Made by a program: the position numbers and the translations under genes. Positions 46,445 to 60,956 of a DNA stretch of 64,000 bases are shown here, one piece after another. The notes under the pieces are model-generated. The model made no database searches. It was not told the DNA's origin and saw only the letters and a program-made list of their open reading frames with translations. Every line of letters begins with the position of its first letter. The first letter of the stretch is position 1. Source of the stretch: Adiantum capillus-veneris (Eukaryota; Streptophyta; Polypodiopsida; Polypodiales; Pteridaceae); assembly GCA_014529385.2 (NCBI GenBank), contig CM043954.1, forward strand, positions 6,389,806-6,453,805, read 5' to 3'.

Positions 46445-47046
46445 AGTTAATAATTGAGATTATTTACTTTTGTATACAACTGGCTTGAAAATCATCATTT
46501 TGCTTCACCTATCACTTGTACACATCTATCTCATGCCACATGTCGACTTTGAGCTCAAAAGATCGAGAAAATCTTAGTTTTTGTCAAAAAAAACGCACTA
46601 AAGGCTCTTCTATCCAAATTTTGAGTTAATTGTCACATTTTTTGATCCAAATCATGCCATGTCTCACACAAGGGCTCTAAAGCATGTCTAAAACCAACTT
46701 GCAACAAAACAATATTCAATTTAATGAGAAAGTTAATAATCATGATTATTTACTTTTTCACTAGAATAAGCTCAAATTTCAACTTTGACCTTATGGGACC
46801 AAAGTACATGATGTGACAAGCCCACCAATCAAGTTTGATCACGTTTGGATCACAAAAACCCAAAATCCCTTCATATCTACTGTTTCAGACTCTAAAGCCT
46901 AAATCTGACATCATTTCCACTCTGTGCATTCAAATGAGCCCACACTTCACTCAGAGTGTCTAAGTCACATATTTTTCAAGCCCATGATGTCACAAATGCA
47001 AAAAGTTGGAAAAACTTCTCTATTGTAAATAATTGCGATTATTTAC
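46445..47046 (+). repeat. Second palindrome array of the level 0 element, ~288-bp period
   Basis: Palindromic motifs related to those at 18416-19305 occur at 46445-46471, 46731-46758 and 47025-47046, 286 and 292 bp apart. The best copy reads GTAAATAATTGCGATTATTT. The intervals are degenerate. The array is about 4.8 kb downstream of the first when insertions are removed. Confidence 0.8.
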
Positions 47047-47220
47047 TTTGGTTGCAAATTTTGCCTGGATTGCATGGTTTTGATCTTTACATGTTTTTAT
47101 GCATCTATGCATGCTCCAAAATTTATTTGAAGCAAAATGGACATTATTTGCCAGCAATTCAGACACAGTGTATTTCAGAGCAGAATTTGTGAAATTTTCT
47201 AAACTACGAACTATATTCTC

Positions 47221-47525
47221 CAAATAGGTGCAATGCAAGCAGCTGAGAAAGCAAAGAAGAGGATGACTCATAAAGAAAAGCTGCAAGAATGGCCACCATA
47301 CCAGTTAGAGCCGAGTTCAGTGAAAACGGCCAAGGTAACATACCTATCAAAGGAACAGCTTGAAGAACACAACACCACAGTCTTCACCGGCAGGTTCAAG
47401 AGTGAAGATGGAAACTAGATAGAGTTGCAAATTCTACCCAAAGAAGTTTATGATATAGCCGTGAAGCCAACCACAAAAGAAGCCAACTGAAGGTTAGGAC
47501 TTCGAGAATTCTACGATCAAGAGCC
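47221..47525 (+). pseudogene. Level 0 coding remnant before the copia insertion
   Basis: An open stretch of about 60 codons (MQAAEKAKKRMTHKEKLQEW, then KVTYLSKEQLEE) continues past one stop to VYDIAVKPTTKEAN. It shares the GKVTYL-type phrase with sequence after 53055, suggesting a repeated or related module on either side of the copia insertion. The frame is cut at 47525 by LTR-like DNA. Function unknown. Confidence 0.5.
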
Positions 47526-48858
47526 TGTTGGGGTTAAGGCTTATGTGCCTTGATCGGTCGCCCAGGTCATGGGCGCCCGCCCACTGTTACCCTATACTTA
47601 TAGTGAGTATACTGTATAGGGGGGCTGCTCACTCTTTGAGTCTCCCCACCCACATCGTGTGTGTCTCCTTCGCTCTCTCTTGACGATAGAGAGATTAAGA
47701 AAGTAGAAGACTTGCTGTGAGAATGCAATGGGAGCTTGTGAGCTCAGTTGAGAGTGATGTATGCTCTTGTGGAAGCTCAGAAAGGAGTGTGGAAGATTGT
47801 GTGTAAGTGAAGGTGCTGCCCTAAAACTGTGTGCGCAGCAGCACAGTATTTAGATTCGGTTTTCTCCTTGTAGAATGCAGATCTGAGAATTCTGTCAAGC
47901 GTGCCCATCCGTTTCGACGTGGTCTAAAAATTTGCAGAAGAAACTTTTTGCAAATTCCTCACCATTTTGCTGATATTCAGCTCAGACTGACTGTATACAG
48001 AAATTCCAAATTTTCTGTTGTCGTATTGTGTGCGAGTTTGATGCACTTTTGGAAGCACGAGAGATGCTTGAAGTTGAGTGCATAAATTCTGAGCTGAAGA
48101 TGCAATTGCAGCTTGTGTTAAGCTTGTGGTTTGAGGTTTTTTTGGTAGACTTGGGCAACGAAGTACGGAGGCGTTTACACACCACCGAAGCGGTCTCTTG
48201 AGAGACGCAGGTTTTTGGAGCACACAGGTGGAGCTTCTTTCACTGGTTTTCACAGGATACTTTGGCAGTGATTTTGTGCTTGGATTCATGGTCTTTGCGG
48301 ATGGTTTGCATATGGTTATGGCGCATGGTTGATGCCCATTATACATGCATTTTGACGAGCACTTTCAAGTGCCGGTGAGCTCTCTTGAGAGCATTGTTTT
48401 CGCATTGATCAAGTTTCCGGATTGCAAATCTTTTGGCGCTTGCTTATGCGCGGTCACTCCGTTGATGTACGTTGAGTGCGGATTGCCATTGTATGTGAAA
48501 ATGTGGAGCCATTTTGGCATTCTTACTCATTGGCATTGAGTAGTGTTATGGTTTATGGTAGAGATTGTACTTGAGTTTTTGCTCAGTTTTCAGGGGAAAT
48601 TCTGTCCGATTTTTCCCAGATTCTCGCCATAGTTTGTGATCGAGTGTTTACTTTCACTTTGACAGGTTTCGTCAGTTTGGTCACAGTTTTGTGTTTTTGT
48701 ATCCACTCTCGCAAGAGTGAGTTGTGTATCTTTCTTTGCTTGAGACAGTGGTTTGCTCTCGGGTGGGAGAGTCTTGTGATCTCGAGCATTGTTTGCCATA
48801 GTTTTGCAGAGCTTATGCATGTATGTTGAGTGTAGTTTGATGCGCATTGATTGCTCAT
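47526..48858 (+). mobile_element. Copia-like LTR and leader fragment
   Basis: Starts TGTTGGGGTTAAGGC, close to the start of the next LTR at 48859 (TGTTGGGGTATAAAGCC), and both contain GGTCGCCCAGGT followed by a GGGCG-rich palindrome. Near 48594 a phrase AGGGGAAATTCTGTCCGA matches the later copia leader near 50095. Either this is the 5' part of a related copia element in which the next one inserted, or the two together are one long LTR with an internal duplication. No coding domain. Confidence 0.5.
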
Positions 48859-49050
48859 TGTTGGGGTATAAAGCCCAATGTGGTCGCCCAGGTAAGTGGG
48901 CGGGCCGCCAGGTATGTACACATATTCTTTTGTTAAAACCTAATAAGAACTCACTATGCTCTACACATTACAGTAGAGCGAGTTCACCATATCGTCGTGC
49001 TCTTCTTCTCGCACTCTCTCTCGCGTCACACTTCCGCTCGTACTCCCTCA
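48859..49050 (+). repeat. 5' LTR of the copia element
   Basis: 192 bp with TG...CA ends and a CT-rich tail near 49000-49020, adjacent to the primer site. No partner LTR was found. Confidence 0.7.
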
Positions 49051-49052
49051 AC

Positions 49053-49068
49053 TGGTATCAAAGCTCAG
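49053..49068 (+). other. Primer binding site, initiator-Met tRNA type
   Basis: TGGTATCAAAGCTCAG, matching the TGGTATCAGAGC primer site general in plant copia elements with one change. The leader 49069-50149 has no gene. Confidence 0.85.
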
Positions 49069-50149
49069 ATCTAGGCTCGGGGCAGCACTGCAGGAGGCTA
49101 GAGTCACTAGCTTAGATTGGAGTGAAATTCGACAGGCGAAGACACGGCCCCAAATCTTGTGGGAGTGTCCAAAGGGCTTCGTGTTGTCAGAATTTCATTC
49201 TGAGGTCATCTCGGCCACCGTTCGGCTTCGACAAAGGTATGCGCAAGCCATTTTCGACTACGTGGTCTCGACGGGTGCAGATCCGACTCTGTAAATTTGG
49301 GGTTTTTGGCCTACGACTGCAGGTGCTGAGGATATCGACACTCCCAGAGTGTTGATTTGTGGCTGTCTACACATCGAAGGACGGCTCACAGTTCTTGGAG
49401 GCGTGTCACATACGACACGGGCGCATCTACACACAGACTGTAGGCGACATCCACTAGTTCATCAGGTAGCTTGTGTTTGCTGCTTGATATTGCAGATTTC
49501 ATCCTGACATTGCAGGTACTTCCACATGGGATGTATTGTCAGAGATGATGTATGTTTCTTGAGGGTTTGCTGGCTGTGAGTCACGTAGCAAACAACCGCC
49601 GCAGCGGTTACAACATACAGTGGGAAATTTGTGGATGTATGACTTTGTGGGAAGTCTATGTACTGTCAGATTTACTGGAGCCTTTGTTGAGGGTCGAGTG
49701 AGGTTTTATTGAGCTGGGGGATTCTCGAATGTTGAGATCCTTTCGGTGATACAGGTCTTGGAGCGATCCCTCGAGCACCCTTAGATAGGCAGCTAGGATG
49801 TATTGACTGTGAGTTAGACAGTTGGGATTGCATCTTTGCTTTACTGCCGTTGAGGCATTGTCGCAGTCTATGCTTATAGGACAGTGACAGGACAGTGAGA
49901 GATAGTACAGGTGCAGGACATGTTTACCCGCAGCTTACAGTGTCAGAGAGACAGTGTTTTTTGAGCTGTTTTTTGGTCTGTTTTTTGAGTACACCAGAGC
50001 CATTTTACAAAGGAGACTCTGCCGAAATTTATGCAGAATCTGAAGCTTTCTTGGTTCATTTGACAGGTTGATATTGGTTCAGAGGTCAGTTTACAGGGGA
50101 AACTCTGCCGAATTTTTCCCAAGAAAGTAAACCACTGTGAAGCGTAGCT

Positions 50150-52892
50150 ATGGCTGGATCACAGGACACTGCTCTTTACAATATCAAGAAGCTGGATGGA
50201 ACCAATTTCCCATTGTGGAAGCAGCAGATTTGGCACATGTTGGTACAAAAGAAGCAGATAAAGCCTATAAAGCTCAAGGGGATAAAACCAGAAGATATGG
50301 ACGAAGATGAATGGAGCAAAATGGATGAATTGGCACTTTCTACCATTATGCTGACTTTGGCAGAAAGCGTTTACTTCAATGTAGCAGACGAGATATTGTC
50401 TTATCAAGCATGGTTAAAGCTGAGTGATCTTTATGAGAAGCAGAGTGCAGCTTCACATGTATACTGACTTAAGAAGCTTGTTGACTTGAAGATGAAAGAA
50501 GGGACACCTATGTCCAATCATCTGAATGAATTCAACACAATCTACAGTCAGTTGTCAGCTCAAGGTGTCAAGTTTGATGAACCTGTTAGAGCTATGTTCC
50601 TGTTGATCACATTGACGGAAAGTTGGGACACTTTTTGCACAGCTTTGAGTAATTCTGCACCTCCAGATGGTTTGAACATAGCAGGTGTAGAAGGAAGTCT
50701 GCTTACTGAAGAAACCAATAGAAAGACAATGCACAAAGGCAAAGGAACAACCTTAGTTGTCAGGGGAAGGACCAAAGAAAAGTACAAAGGTGGAAAGAGG
50801 AATCAGTCTCGTAGCAAGTCCCGCAGTGCTAAAGGCAAGAGTGACATAGAATGCTACCATTGTGGCAAGAAGGGTCACATGAAAAGAGACTGCAGAGAAT
50901 GGAAAGCAGAAAAAGGCAAAGAGAAAGCTGAAGACCATGGTGAGAAGAACAAGTCCTCAGTGAAGATTCAAGAAATAAATGTGACAAACACTGTTGCAGA
51001 GGATGACAGTCTAGTGTCAGGAGACATCTACTTCTTGAAGAATACAATGGACTCAGCTCTTCTTACAGCATCTGATGGAAATGCACTGAGTGACTGGATA
51101 ATAGACTCATGGGCATCACTTCATGTGTTTCCAAACAAGGAGTGGTTTACTTCTTATGTGACCACTAAAGATCATGTTCGGCTAGGCAATGGGCAGACAT
51201 GTGAGATCTTAGGTGTTGGAGATGTTCAATTGAAGTTTCAGAATGGCTCTTCTTTCACGCTGAATAATGTGAGACATGTTCCCGCAATTACAAAGAGCTT
51301 GATCAGCACAAGTTTACTTGATGATGTTTGCTACGTCACCACTTTTGGACAGAACATGTGGAAGATATCCAAGGGTTCTATGATAGTAGCACATGGAGTA
51401 AAGTCTGGAGGACTTTACATGATTTATGTATCAAATGTCTCTAAAAATGTAATCAATGTAACCGAGCAGCCGAACGTTTCTTTGTGGCATAGCCGGTTAG
51501 GACATATGTCCAAGAAGGGAATGGAAATCTTGTCTCGTCCTGGTTATTTGCCTGGCTTTTCATTTAATGATTTTGAATTTTGTGAACATTGTCTGTATGG
51601 TAAGCAAACACAGCAGCCACATAAGCATAGAAGCAGTAGAAGAGATACACAGTTGGCACTTGTTCATAGTGATTTGTGTGGACCTATGCCTAACCTATCT
51701 CTAGGGGGAGCTTCTTACTTTATGACATTTATAGATGATTACTCGAGGAAAGTATGGGTTTACTTTCTCAAGCACAAGGATGAAGCGTTTAGTGTTTTCA
51801 AAACGTTTGTGACACTTGTGGAGAATCAGAGTGGCAAGAAGCTTAAATGCTTACGCACTGACAATGGTGGAGAGTATGTTTCAAAGGCCTTTCAGGACTT
51901 TTGTGATTCAAAAGGTATAAAACGTGAACTTACTGCTCCTTACAATCCTCCTCAAAATGGTGTTGCTGAGAGGATGAATAGGACCATACAAGAGAAGGTC
52001 AGAAGTATGTTGTCTAATGCACAGCTGCCAAATGGGTTTTGGGCTGAAGCTGTATCAACAGCTGTTCATCTTGTAAATAGATCTCCTAGCAAGGTTTTGC
52101 AGAAGGATTCAGTGCCAGAGATGGTATGGTCAGGCAAAATGCCCTCATACAAGCATCTCAGAGTCTTTGGCTGTGAGGCATATACTCACGTTCCAAATGA
52201 ATTTAGGAACAAACTTGAGCCAAAGAGTAGAAAGTGCATCTTTCTAGGCTATGGTAATTCTGGTGAGATGGGGTACAGACTTTGGGATCCCGAATCTAGA
52301 AAGGTTGTCCGCAACAATGATGTTCACTTTAATGAATCCAAATATCATTCTAAACCAGAGAGGGTTGAGGAGATTAGAAGAGTTGTCTTCCAAGAAGATG
52401 GACCTGCACGTGCAAGACAAAATGTCAGGGCTCAAGAGGAGCAAGGACAGGATAGATTGGAACCACAGGTTGTGGCTGAGCCTGAGCCACCTATTGTGCG
52501 TAGATCTGGACGTATCACGCGACCTCCTGATAGGTTTTTTCCATCTATGAACTATGTCATGTTGACTGATTGCAATGAGCCTTCATGTTACAAGGAAGCA
52601 GTGCAAATGAAGGACTCCGGGAATTGGCAATTGGCCATGCAGTCAGAGATGACAGCTCTACATAAAAACAAGACATGGAAGCTAGTTAAATTACCACAGG
52701 GCAAAAAGGCTCTACCTTGTAAATGGGTTTACAGGTATAAGATCACCGCTCATGATAGTCAGTCAAAGTACAAAGCAAGGCTTGTTGCCAAGGGCTTTAA
52801 GCAAGAACAAGGCATTGACTTTGATGAAGTGTTCTCTCCGGTGGTCAAAATGACTACATTGAGATGCTTTCTTGCATTGGTTGCCATATCAC
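50150..52892 (+). pseudogene. Copia Gag-Pol: Gag, zinc knuckle, protease, integrase, partial RT
   Basis: Begins MAGSQDTALYNIKKLDGTNF, a typical copia Gag start. An in-frame TGA at 50466-50468 interrupts Gag; the same frame then stays open to 53005. The domains in order are zinc knuckle [14 protein letters not shown] (~50850), protease DSWASLHV (~51105; the catalytic DSGAS has Gly changed to Trp), integrase HHCC finger (HSRLGHMS...CEHCLYGKQ), integrase core ([35 protein letters not shown]), then the start of RVT_2 ([24 protein letters not shown]). Coding similarity ends near 52892. The stop, the protease change and the lost RT make it inactive. It would have encoded all enzymes of a copia element. 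Confidence 0.92.
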
Positions 52893-55696
52893 TAACACTT
52901 TCACTTCCTCTCAAAGAGACTGCCGAGATACACTACTCCGATTCATGCAATTGCAACAACTTTCAGGTAAGTGTTGAAGTCAACAACAAGATAAACAATA
53001 GATAACGCTCAGTACATGCTTACAACACTCAAGAACACAAAGAAGGAAGGAAAGGTAACATATCTGGGAGCTCCAGAAGTTCTAACACGAATCGCATACC
53101 ATGCTATTGGAATGGTTGATAACTTGCCGCCCGCTGGCCCCAGATCAGAATACATGGATAGTCTTAGCTCAACCTCTCCATGAACCACTATATCAAAGAA
53201 GAAAAGAATATATAAATTAGATGAAGAATCAGGAGAAAGCTCGCCTAAACCCACATCAGTGAAAGCTCTGACAATGAAGAAAAGTGGGAAATGAGAGAAG
53301 AAATGAAGAAGAAAGCAGCGGTAGCCCATCAAGAAGAACCTCAACAGAAAAAAGCAAGGTTCGAAAGAGAAAAAGAATTGTATGAAAGAAGTTGCTAAGC
53401 TGCACAAGAGAACCTAGAGTCATGGAGCCCGAGGGAGATCAAGGGTCCTAGGACCAAGAACCCCAAGAATAAAATTGAAGAAGATTCGAAGGATTTGCTT
53501 GAGTGAATGTATGCAGAAGCCGAAGCCTTGAAGATACAAGAAACCTTAGAAGCGCAACGGAAGGCTAGAAAAGGTCGGCTGCGCAACAAAGACAAGCATA
53601 AGTTGAACAACAAACTGAACCACATCATGAAGAAGGAGAGATGTCTCCAAGACCCACCTCACCCACTACTGAACAAGAAGAACATCCAATGACAAGTCCA
53701 AGCCCTTCACCAATTGCCAAATCCAATGAAGGCGTGGAAACAAAAGGGAAAGAAAAACAAGAGGAGGAAGTCAGTTATGAACAACCCAAGTAAAAAAAAA
53801 AAAATGAAGCTAGAACTTCTACAACAACACAAGCAAAAGCAGCTGAAGCATCTACAAAACCTCAAAAAGATTCAGCTGAATCATCTACAAAGCCTCAAGC
53901 AGAATCCACTGCACTGTCAAAAGAGCCGCAAGCCGAATCTGCTGAAACTTCTAAGCAGCCTCAGGTAGAAGCTGAAGAATGGGAAACAATGGATGAAGCC
54001 ATCATCCAAGTTAATGAATATGCAAAGTAGATGCAGCTGATGACAAAAAAGATGCAAACACCTGCTCTTAGCCGCATTGCTAAAGCTAAAGAGTTGGAAC
54101 ATGTAATTGATGCTCTCCAAGGTGGGCTTGAAGACAGGATGAACATCATCAAGAATCTTCAAGAACAGATTAAAGAGCTCAAAACAAAGTAGACCAACAC
54201 TAAAGTGTCAAGGAGAAGCAACAAAAAGAAATGGAAGATTTAGGGGAGCTTCTCACAAAGCTGCCACGTGCATGCAAAAGCAAGGATCAAACTACTGAAG
54301 TAACCAACAAACTTTTGAGCACTATTCAGTCAGTACAAAAGCTCCAAGTACAATTAAATGTAGCAAATGCCTCTTTGCAATACTCACAACAAAGAATCAA
54401 TGACCAAGCGGCATTCCTAAAGCTGATCAGGGAAAACTCAGCCGTAGCTTCACTCAAGGGGACATATGAAGTCTACAAGACTTTGGAAAAGGGAAACAAG
54501 GACCTAGAACTTGATTTGAAGTTGGAACAAACACAAAGACGAGACCTCACCCTAATGCAGGTACAAAGAGAAGAGCAGTTGCTCAAGGAGATAGATGAAT
54601 TAAAGAGAGCCAACCAGCTGCTAAGAGAAGGGCATATGGAAACTCAAGAGGAGGCAGGTACCTCTGAACATCCAAATATAGACATACCATCAGTCTCCTT
54701 TGCAGATATGAAAACACAGCCAACGAAAGGATAGACAGGAGATCGTGAATTCCAAGTACCAATCACAGAAGAGGAACAAGTGCCAATGGTCCAGCTTTCT
54801 AAAGCTGAAGAAGATGTACTTAAAGAACAGATTGTCCATGAAGTGGATGCTGAATGGAAAGCAGCAATGGATTGGGAGTTGTGAGTTCTTCACTCAGTTA
54901 ATGTAACATAGCTCAGTCCCAACCAAATCAATGCTCAATGTGATCAACAGTCGTTGCCCTACCCTTTGATTAAGGTGGAGCTATTGCAAGTAAAAGAGAG
55001 ACTGTGCAAGGATATGCAAAAAGAAGGGTCAAATGCTCTCCACCCCAAATGGAGGAAGAACTGGCTCAACAAAAACTCAAGGTACCTCATTCTGTTTACA
55101 AGAGCACCTACAGCAATACAGAAAGACCCTATATTTTTTCCGGTACCAAGGGTAAGGACATGGCCAGCACATGAAGCATTGAGGAAGAAGATACTAACTT
55201 GGCTCAACTACCCAAGATTGACAACTCTAGAGCCAGGACTAACAACTGAGGAATACATGGTGAAAATTGTAACGAGCACCATGAACTTCTTCAAGAGCCT
55301 CCTTGATCTCCCATGGATGTCATTCTTACAAGGTAACAAAGGCTTGTGCTATGGTTTGATTGGACAGCCTTCAGAAGAATTTCTCTACGACTTCTACGCC
55401 AGATGGATGTTCTTGCCATCAAGCAATATGTTGGCATTCTAAGAGGCTTTTTATATCGGATTATTCACATGGCTACAAAGATGTTTGGGCCAATGATCAG
55501 CAATCTAACAACAAGGTTTGTAGGCTATTCTGCCATTGAACTTAAAAACAAAGTCACTATTCAGTTTTTGCAAGTCCCTGAGAAAGAACAACGCATCATA
55601 TATCAAAAATCTCTACAAGCACTTAAAGATTGCCTCGCCAACCGTCAACCTGAAAACTATTTCAGTCCATGCAACTGTGTCAAGGGACGACACAGT
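52893..55696 (+). pseudogene. 3' coding region of level 0: charged repeat and coiled-coil protein remnants
   Basis: Between the copia break and the purine tract a largely plus-strand coding region is broken by shifts and stops. One frame at about 53815-54190 has recurring A-E-S-x-x-K-P-Q units followed by a heptad-like stretch (IAKAKELEHVIDALQ, MNIIKNLQEQIKELK). A second (54231-54734, 167 codons) is a predicted coiled coil (LLSTIQSVQKLQVQLNVANA). Near 54780 VPMVQLSKAEEDVL resembles VPIAQLSRASTDVV of element A. A third (54954-55442 and, shifted, 55346-55680) is aromatic-rich (TWPAHEALRKKILTWLNYPR) and ends before the tract. It occupies the position of env-like or accessory ORFs in some plant gypsy elements. 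I see no membrane segment or known domain; function is unknown. Confidence 0.55.
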
Positions 55697-55711
55697 TGAG
55701 GAGGGGGGGAA
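55697..55711 (+). other. Polypurine tract of the level 0 element
   Basis: TTGAGGAGGGGGGGAA-type tract immediately before TGTTAGCAGC of the right LTR. Confidence 0.8.
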
Positions 55712-57904
<2,193 letters not shown>

Positions 57905-60160
57905 TTAGGCACTAAAAACTTGCTTCATATTTTGGAGTCCAAATAAACTTCTTCCCCTTCTGGCATATACAGAAAGTTCCTTTCCTGCAAACATGTGAAT
58001 GAATCTTCTATAAAAATTGACATACCCTAAGAATGAACTCAAATCCAATACAGATGTTGGCCGTCTGACATGCTGAACATATTTAATCTTGTCCTTTGCC
58101 ATCTCAATATCATTTCTAAAGACAATGTGTTCTAGAAGTCGGTCTTTTTATACCATAAACACGGACTTAAATGGGTTCAGGCAGATTCTCTTCTCTTTGC
58201 AATTTTCAAAAACCATTTCCAAGAATAACAGATGCATTTCTTTGGTAGAGAAGATTGTGAGGACATCCATGAAAATAGCCAGAAAAACATGCAAGAACTC
58301 ACTCAATATCTCCACCATACATCTTTGAAAGGTTAATTGATCATTACATAACCCAAATGGAATTACCAGGTATATATATGCTCCCCATTCAGTGATGAAA
58401 GTCATTTTTTCTTAATCTTCTAGTGAAATTTTAAGCTGATTGTAGCCATTATAACCATCCATAAAACTATACATTTCGTGGCTAGCAATCTCGTCTAGCG
58501 GCATATCTGTGAAAGGAAGTGGGAATGGATCTTTAATTTTCTAAGCATTAAGTTTTCAATAATCCATGCATACCCGCAACTTTCCATTCTTCTTTGGAAC
58601 CACTACAATTGGAAATAACCAATCATTGCTTGCCACTTCAGTAATGAATCCAAATTTTAAAAGATTGTCAATTTCTTCTTTTACCTTCTTAGCATAATTG
58701 GTATGCATCCTATATTGTCACATCCTATCTGGTTTGGCATATTGATTCAGTGATGTCCAATGTTGATACACCTCTGGATTGAATCCCTTCAAATCAGTGT
58801 GCTCCTAAGCAAATTCATCTTTGTACTTTTGAAACAAAGCCTTAGTTTTCTCTTTAATCTTTGGCTTCATATAATCTTTGATATTCGCCATTCTCGGGTC
58901 CTCATTTGTGCTGAGATTTCACTCCTCAATCTCTTGGAAGCAAACAATTAAGATCACCTCCTTTCCATTTGGCCAATGATTCTGCTTCTCTTGTAGTTTG
59001 AATGCCAACTACGTACTTGACCACCTAACTCCGCAAGTTCAGGTTCCATCTCTATCCTTTCAGTAGCCTAGTTTGGATTCTCCATATTGGTCTGGCCTTA
59101 CCATGCTTGTGATCTAAGCTCTTGCTTCTCTTGATTGGTTTGATCTAGTATTCATTTGTCAATTTGATTAGTTCTTTCACCAGTGTTTGATTCTATAAAT
59201 TGATCAGGATACTACCTCCTTTGCCTTTTAGCTTGCTCCTTATTCATTAGAACAACACTTAAGTCTTATCTCAGTAAGTGGGAAAATATTCATTGACAAG
59301 GGAATTTGCTCAATCTTATTGGTACCATAGTTCTTGCAGAGATCTTCTGGTCTTAATGCCTTTTTCTAGCTTCTTGTGTTATCAATTTTAATGTGAAATC
59401 TCCTGTTGGGCCCCTGAACAGTCAATGTCTGATTGGCATAGTCATGTAAGGCTCCAGCTATTCTGAGCCATGTTCTATGCAAAAGCATTTCATATGCTCC
59501 TTGTACATCCAAATTTAAGAAACTGGTCTTAAATTTCTCCTTACCAACTCTGGTCTGCATGTTTTTACTTACAACAGTAGCTTGAACTACCCTATGATCA
59601 GCCATTCAAATTCTGAATGGTGGTGGCTTGAGGTCCTAGATTCTCAACTTCTGTCTTAGATGCTCTCCGAGAATGTTGACCCCTACCCCACCATCTAGTA
59701 TGACACCTAACAATGGTTCCGTTTGGTTCCTGAGTTTTTAGTCCACTTGAATGACAAGAACCTTGTCATCCTTGATGGCTGGCAACTCTATTGCCCTAGC
59801 TTTTGCATTTGCTTTCCTCTTCTTCCTAATAAACTTTGCAACTTTTGGTAAGGTTCTTTAAATGTAATCTAGTTTGATCGTCAGCTTTCAAATTCTTCCA
59901 CATACTTTAGAATATACATCATCTTTCTCATTAGAAAAACTGCTTTTTGAGCTGGAAGATCTCTCTTGTAACTGACTATCTTCACAGTGCCCCTGAACTG
60001 GCTTCCTTCGTCTAGCTGATGGCTAACCTTGTGATGGATCTTCTTATTGCTACTCAATCTTCTCCTTCCCTAGGTCAATAGTTCCAGATTTGATCAAGTA
60101 TGATTTGACTTGCTGTATCTCATTGGCCAGACTGTGAACTACAAGTATATTTGGTTCAGA
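57905..60160 (-). pseudogene. Decayed Ty3/gypsy protease-RT-RNase H region, minus strand
   Basis: Read right to left: a charged Gag/protease linker (about 60160-59740); a retropepsin loop VILDGGVGVNIL (59670-59720); a segment at 59366-59605 (FLNLDVQGAYEMLLHRTWLR) resembling protease C-terminal sequence; a degraded reverse transcriptase at about 58650-58148 (VPKKNGKLRVCMDY, ITEWGAY...PFGLCND, and FMDV where YVDD is expected); and the RT/RNase H junction at 57905-58102 (LSSFLGYVNFYRRFI). Many stops and shifts are present. The order protease-RT-RNase H and the DGGxGVNIL form fit the Tat/Athila side of plant gypsy elements. No LTR was identified for it. Confidence 0.8.
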
Positions 60161-60179
60161 GAGCCTTAAAGCTCAAGCA

Positions 60180-60950
60180 GCACCCCAAAAAGGAAAAGAG
60201 TCACAAGAGTTGCCAATGGTAGTGACATAACAACTGAGGAGTCCGATACAAGATCCAGTTCTAGCTCATCTGATAGTGATTCAAATGAAATTCAAAAGCT
60301 AAAGGAAAGAAGAAGGAATCCAAGACAAGGAAATTGGAGGAGATGTCAAAGCAGATAGTTGAACCCTCAGTCAATAAGCTCGAGACTAGGTGTTCGAATG
60401 TAGATCCAGGGATCACAGGTCAGATGAGTGGAGCCAATGTACATACTATAATGCATATGGTCATGTTTGGAATAATTGTGGAGTCAAAATTCACCGCTTT
60501 AAAAAGAAAAAATATTTTTCCATTATGCAATGACCAATCGTTAGGTGGTGAAGATAGATATAGCAGCTGGTTCCAAGGGGAATGAAGCCAATACAAGTAC
60601 TTAAATTGTTAGAGGAAGATATTTGGGTGGCAATGGTTGAGGCAGGGGTAGAGATGACTTTGGAAAGAGGGGTTTTAGCTCCTATACCTATAGAAAGTAT
60701 GGCCCTTTCACAGTTTAGTGCCCTGACAATGCAAAACCAGAAGGAAATGAGAAAAAGTCACCATAACAAGTACAAGGAGACCAGAAGCAAAGGGGTGGTG
60801 ATCGAGGAACTCCCATATGAACCTAAAAAAGAGGTGAAGAAAGCTGCTCAGATGAAGAAGTGGGAACAACAGAGGGCTACCTAGAATGAAAAAGGTAAGA
60901 CAAAGGTAATGGAATGGCAAGAGAAGAGGGATTTGCTGGCAAATATTACA
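60180..60950 (+). pseudogene. Gag/zinc-knuckle fragment of a gypsy element
   Basis: Short plus-strand frames with many breaks. One frame near 60430 reads CTYYNAYGHVWNNC, a zinc knuckle with its second Cys changed to Tyr. A later open stretch (60582-60884, 100 codons, KKEVKKAAQMKKWEQQRAT) is lysine/glutamate rich, like Gag-protease linkers. No complete domain. Confidence 0.5.
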
Positions 60951-60956
60951 AAGGAT

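Larger units (their letters stand above)
48859..52892 (+). mobile_element. Truncated Ty1/copia retrotransposon
   Basis: LTR 48859-49050 (TGTTGGGG...CTCCCTCA) is followed by an initiator-Met-type primer site, a leader, and one long Gag-Pol frame. Sequence stops being copia-like near 52892, early in reverse transcriptase. Palm motif, RNase H and 3' LTR are missing, and level 0 sequence resumes. It is therefore a 3'-truncated copy. Confidence 0.88.
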
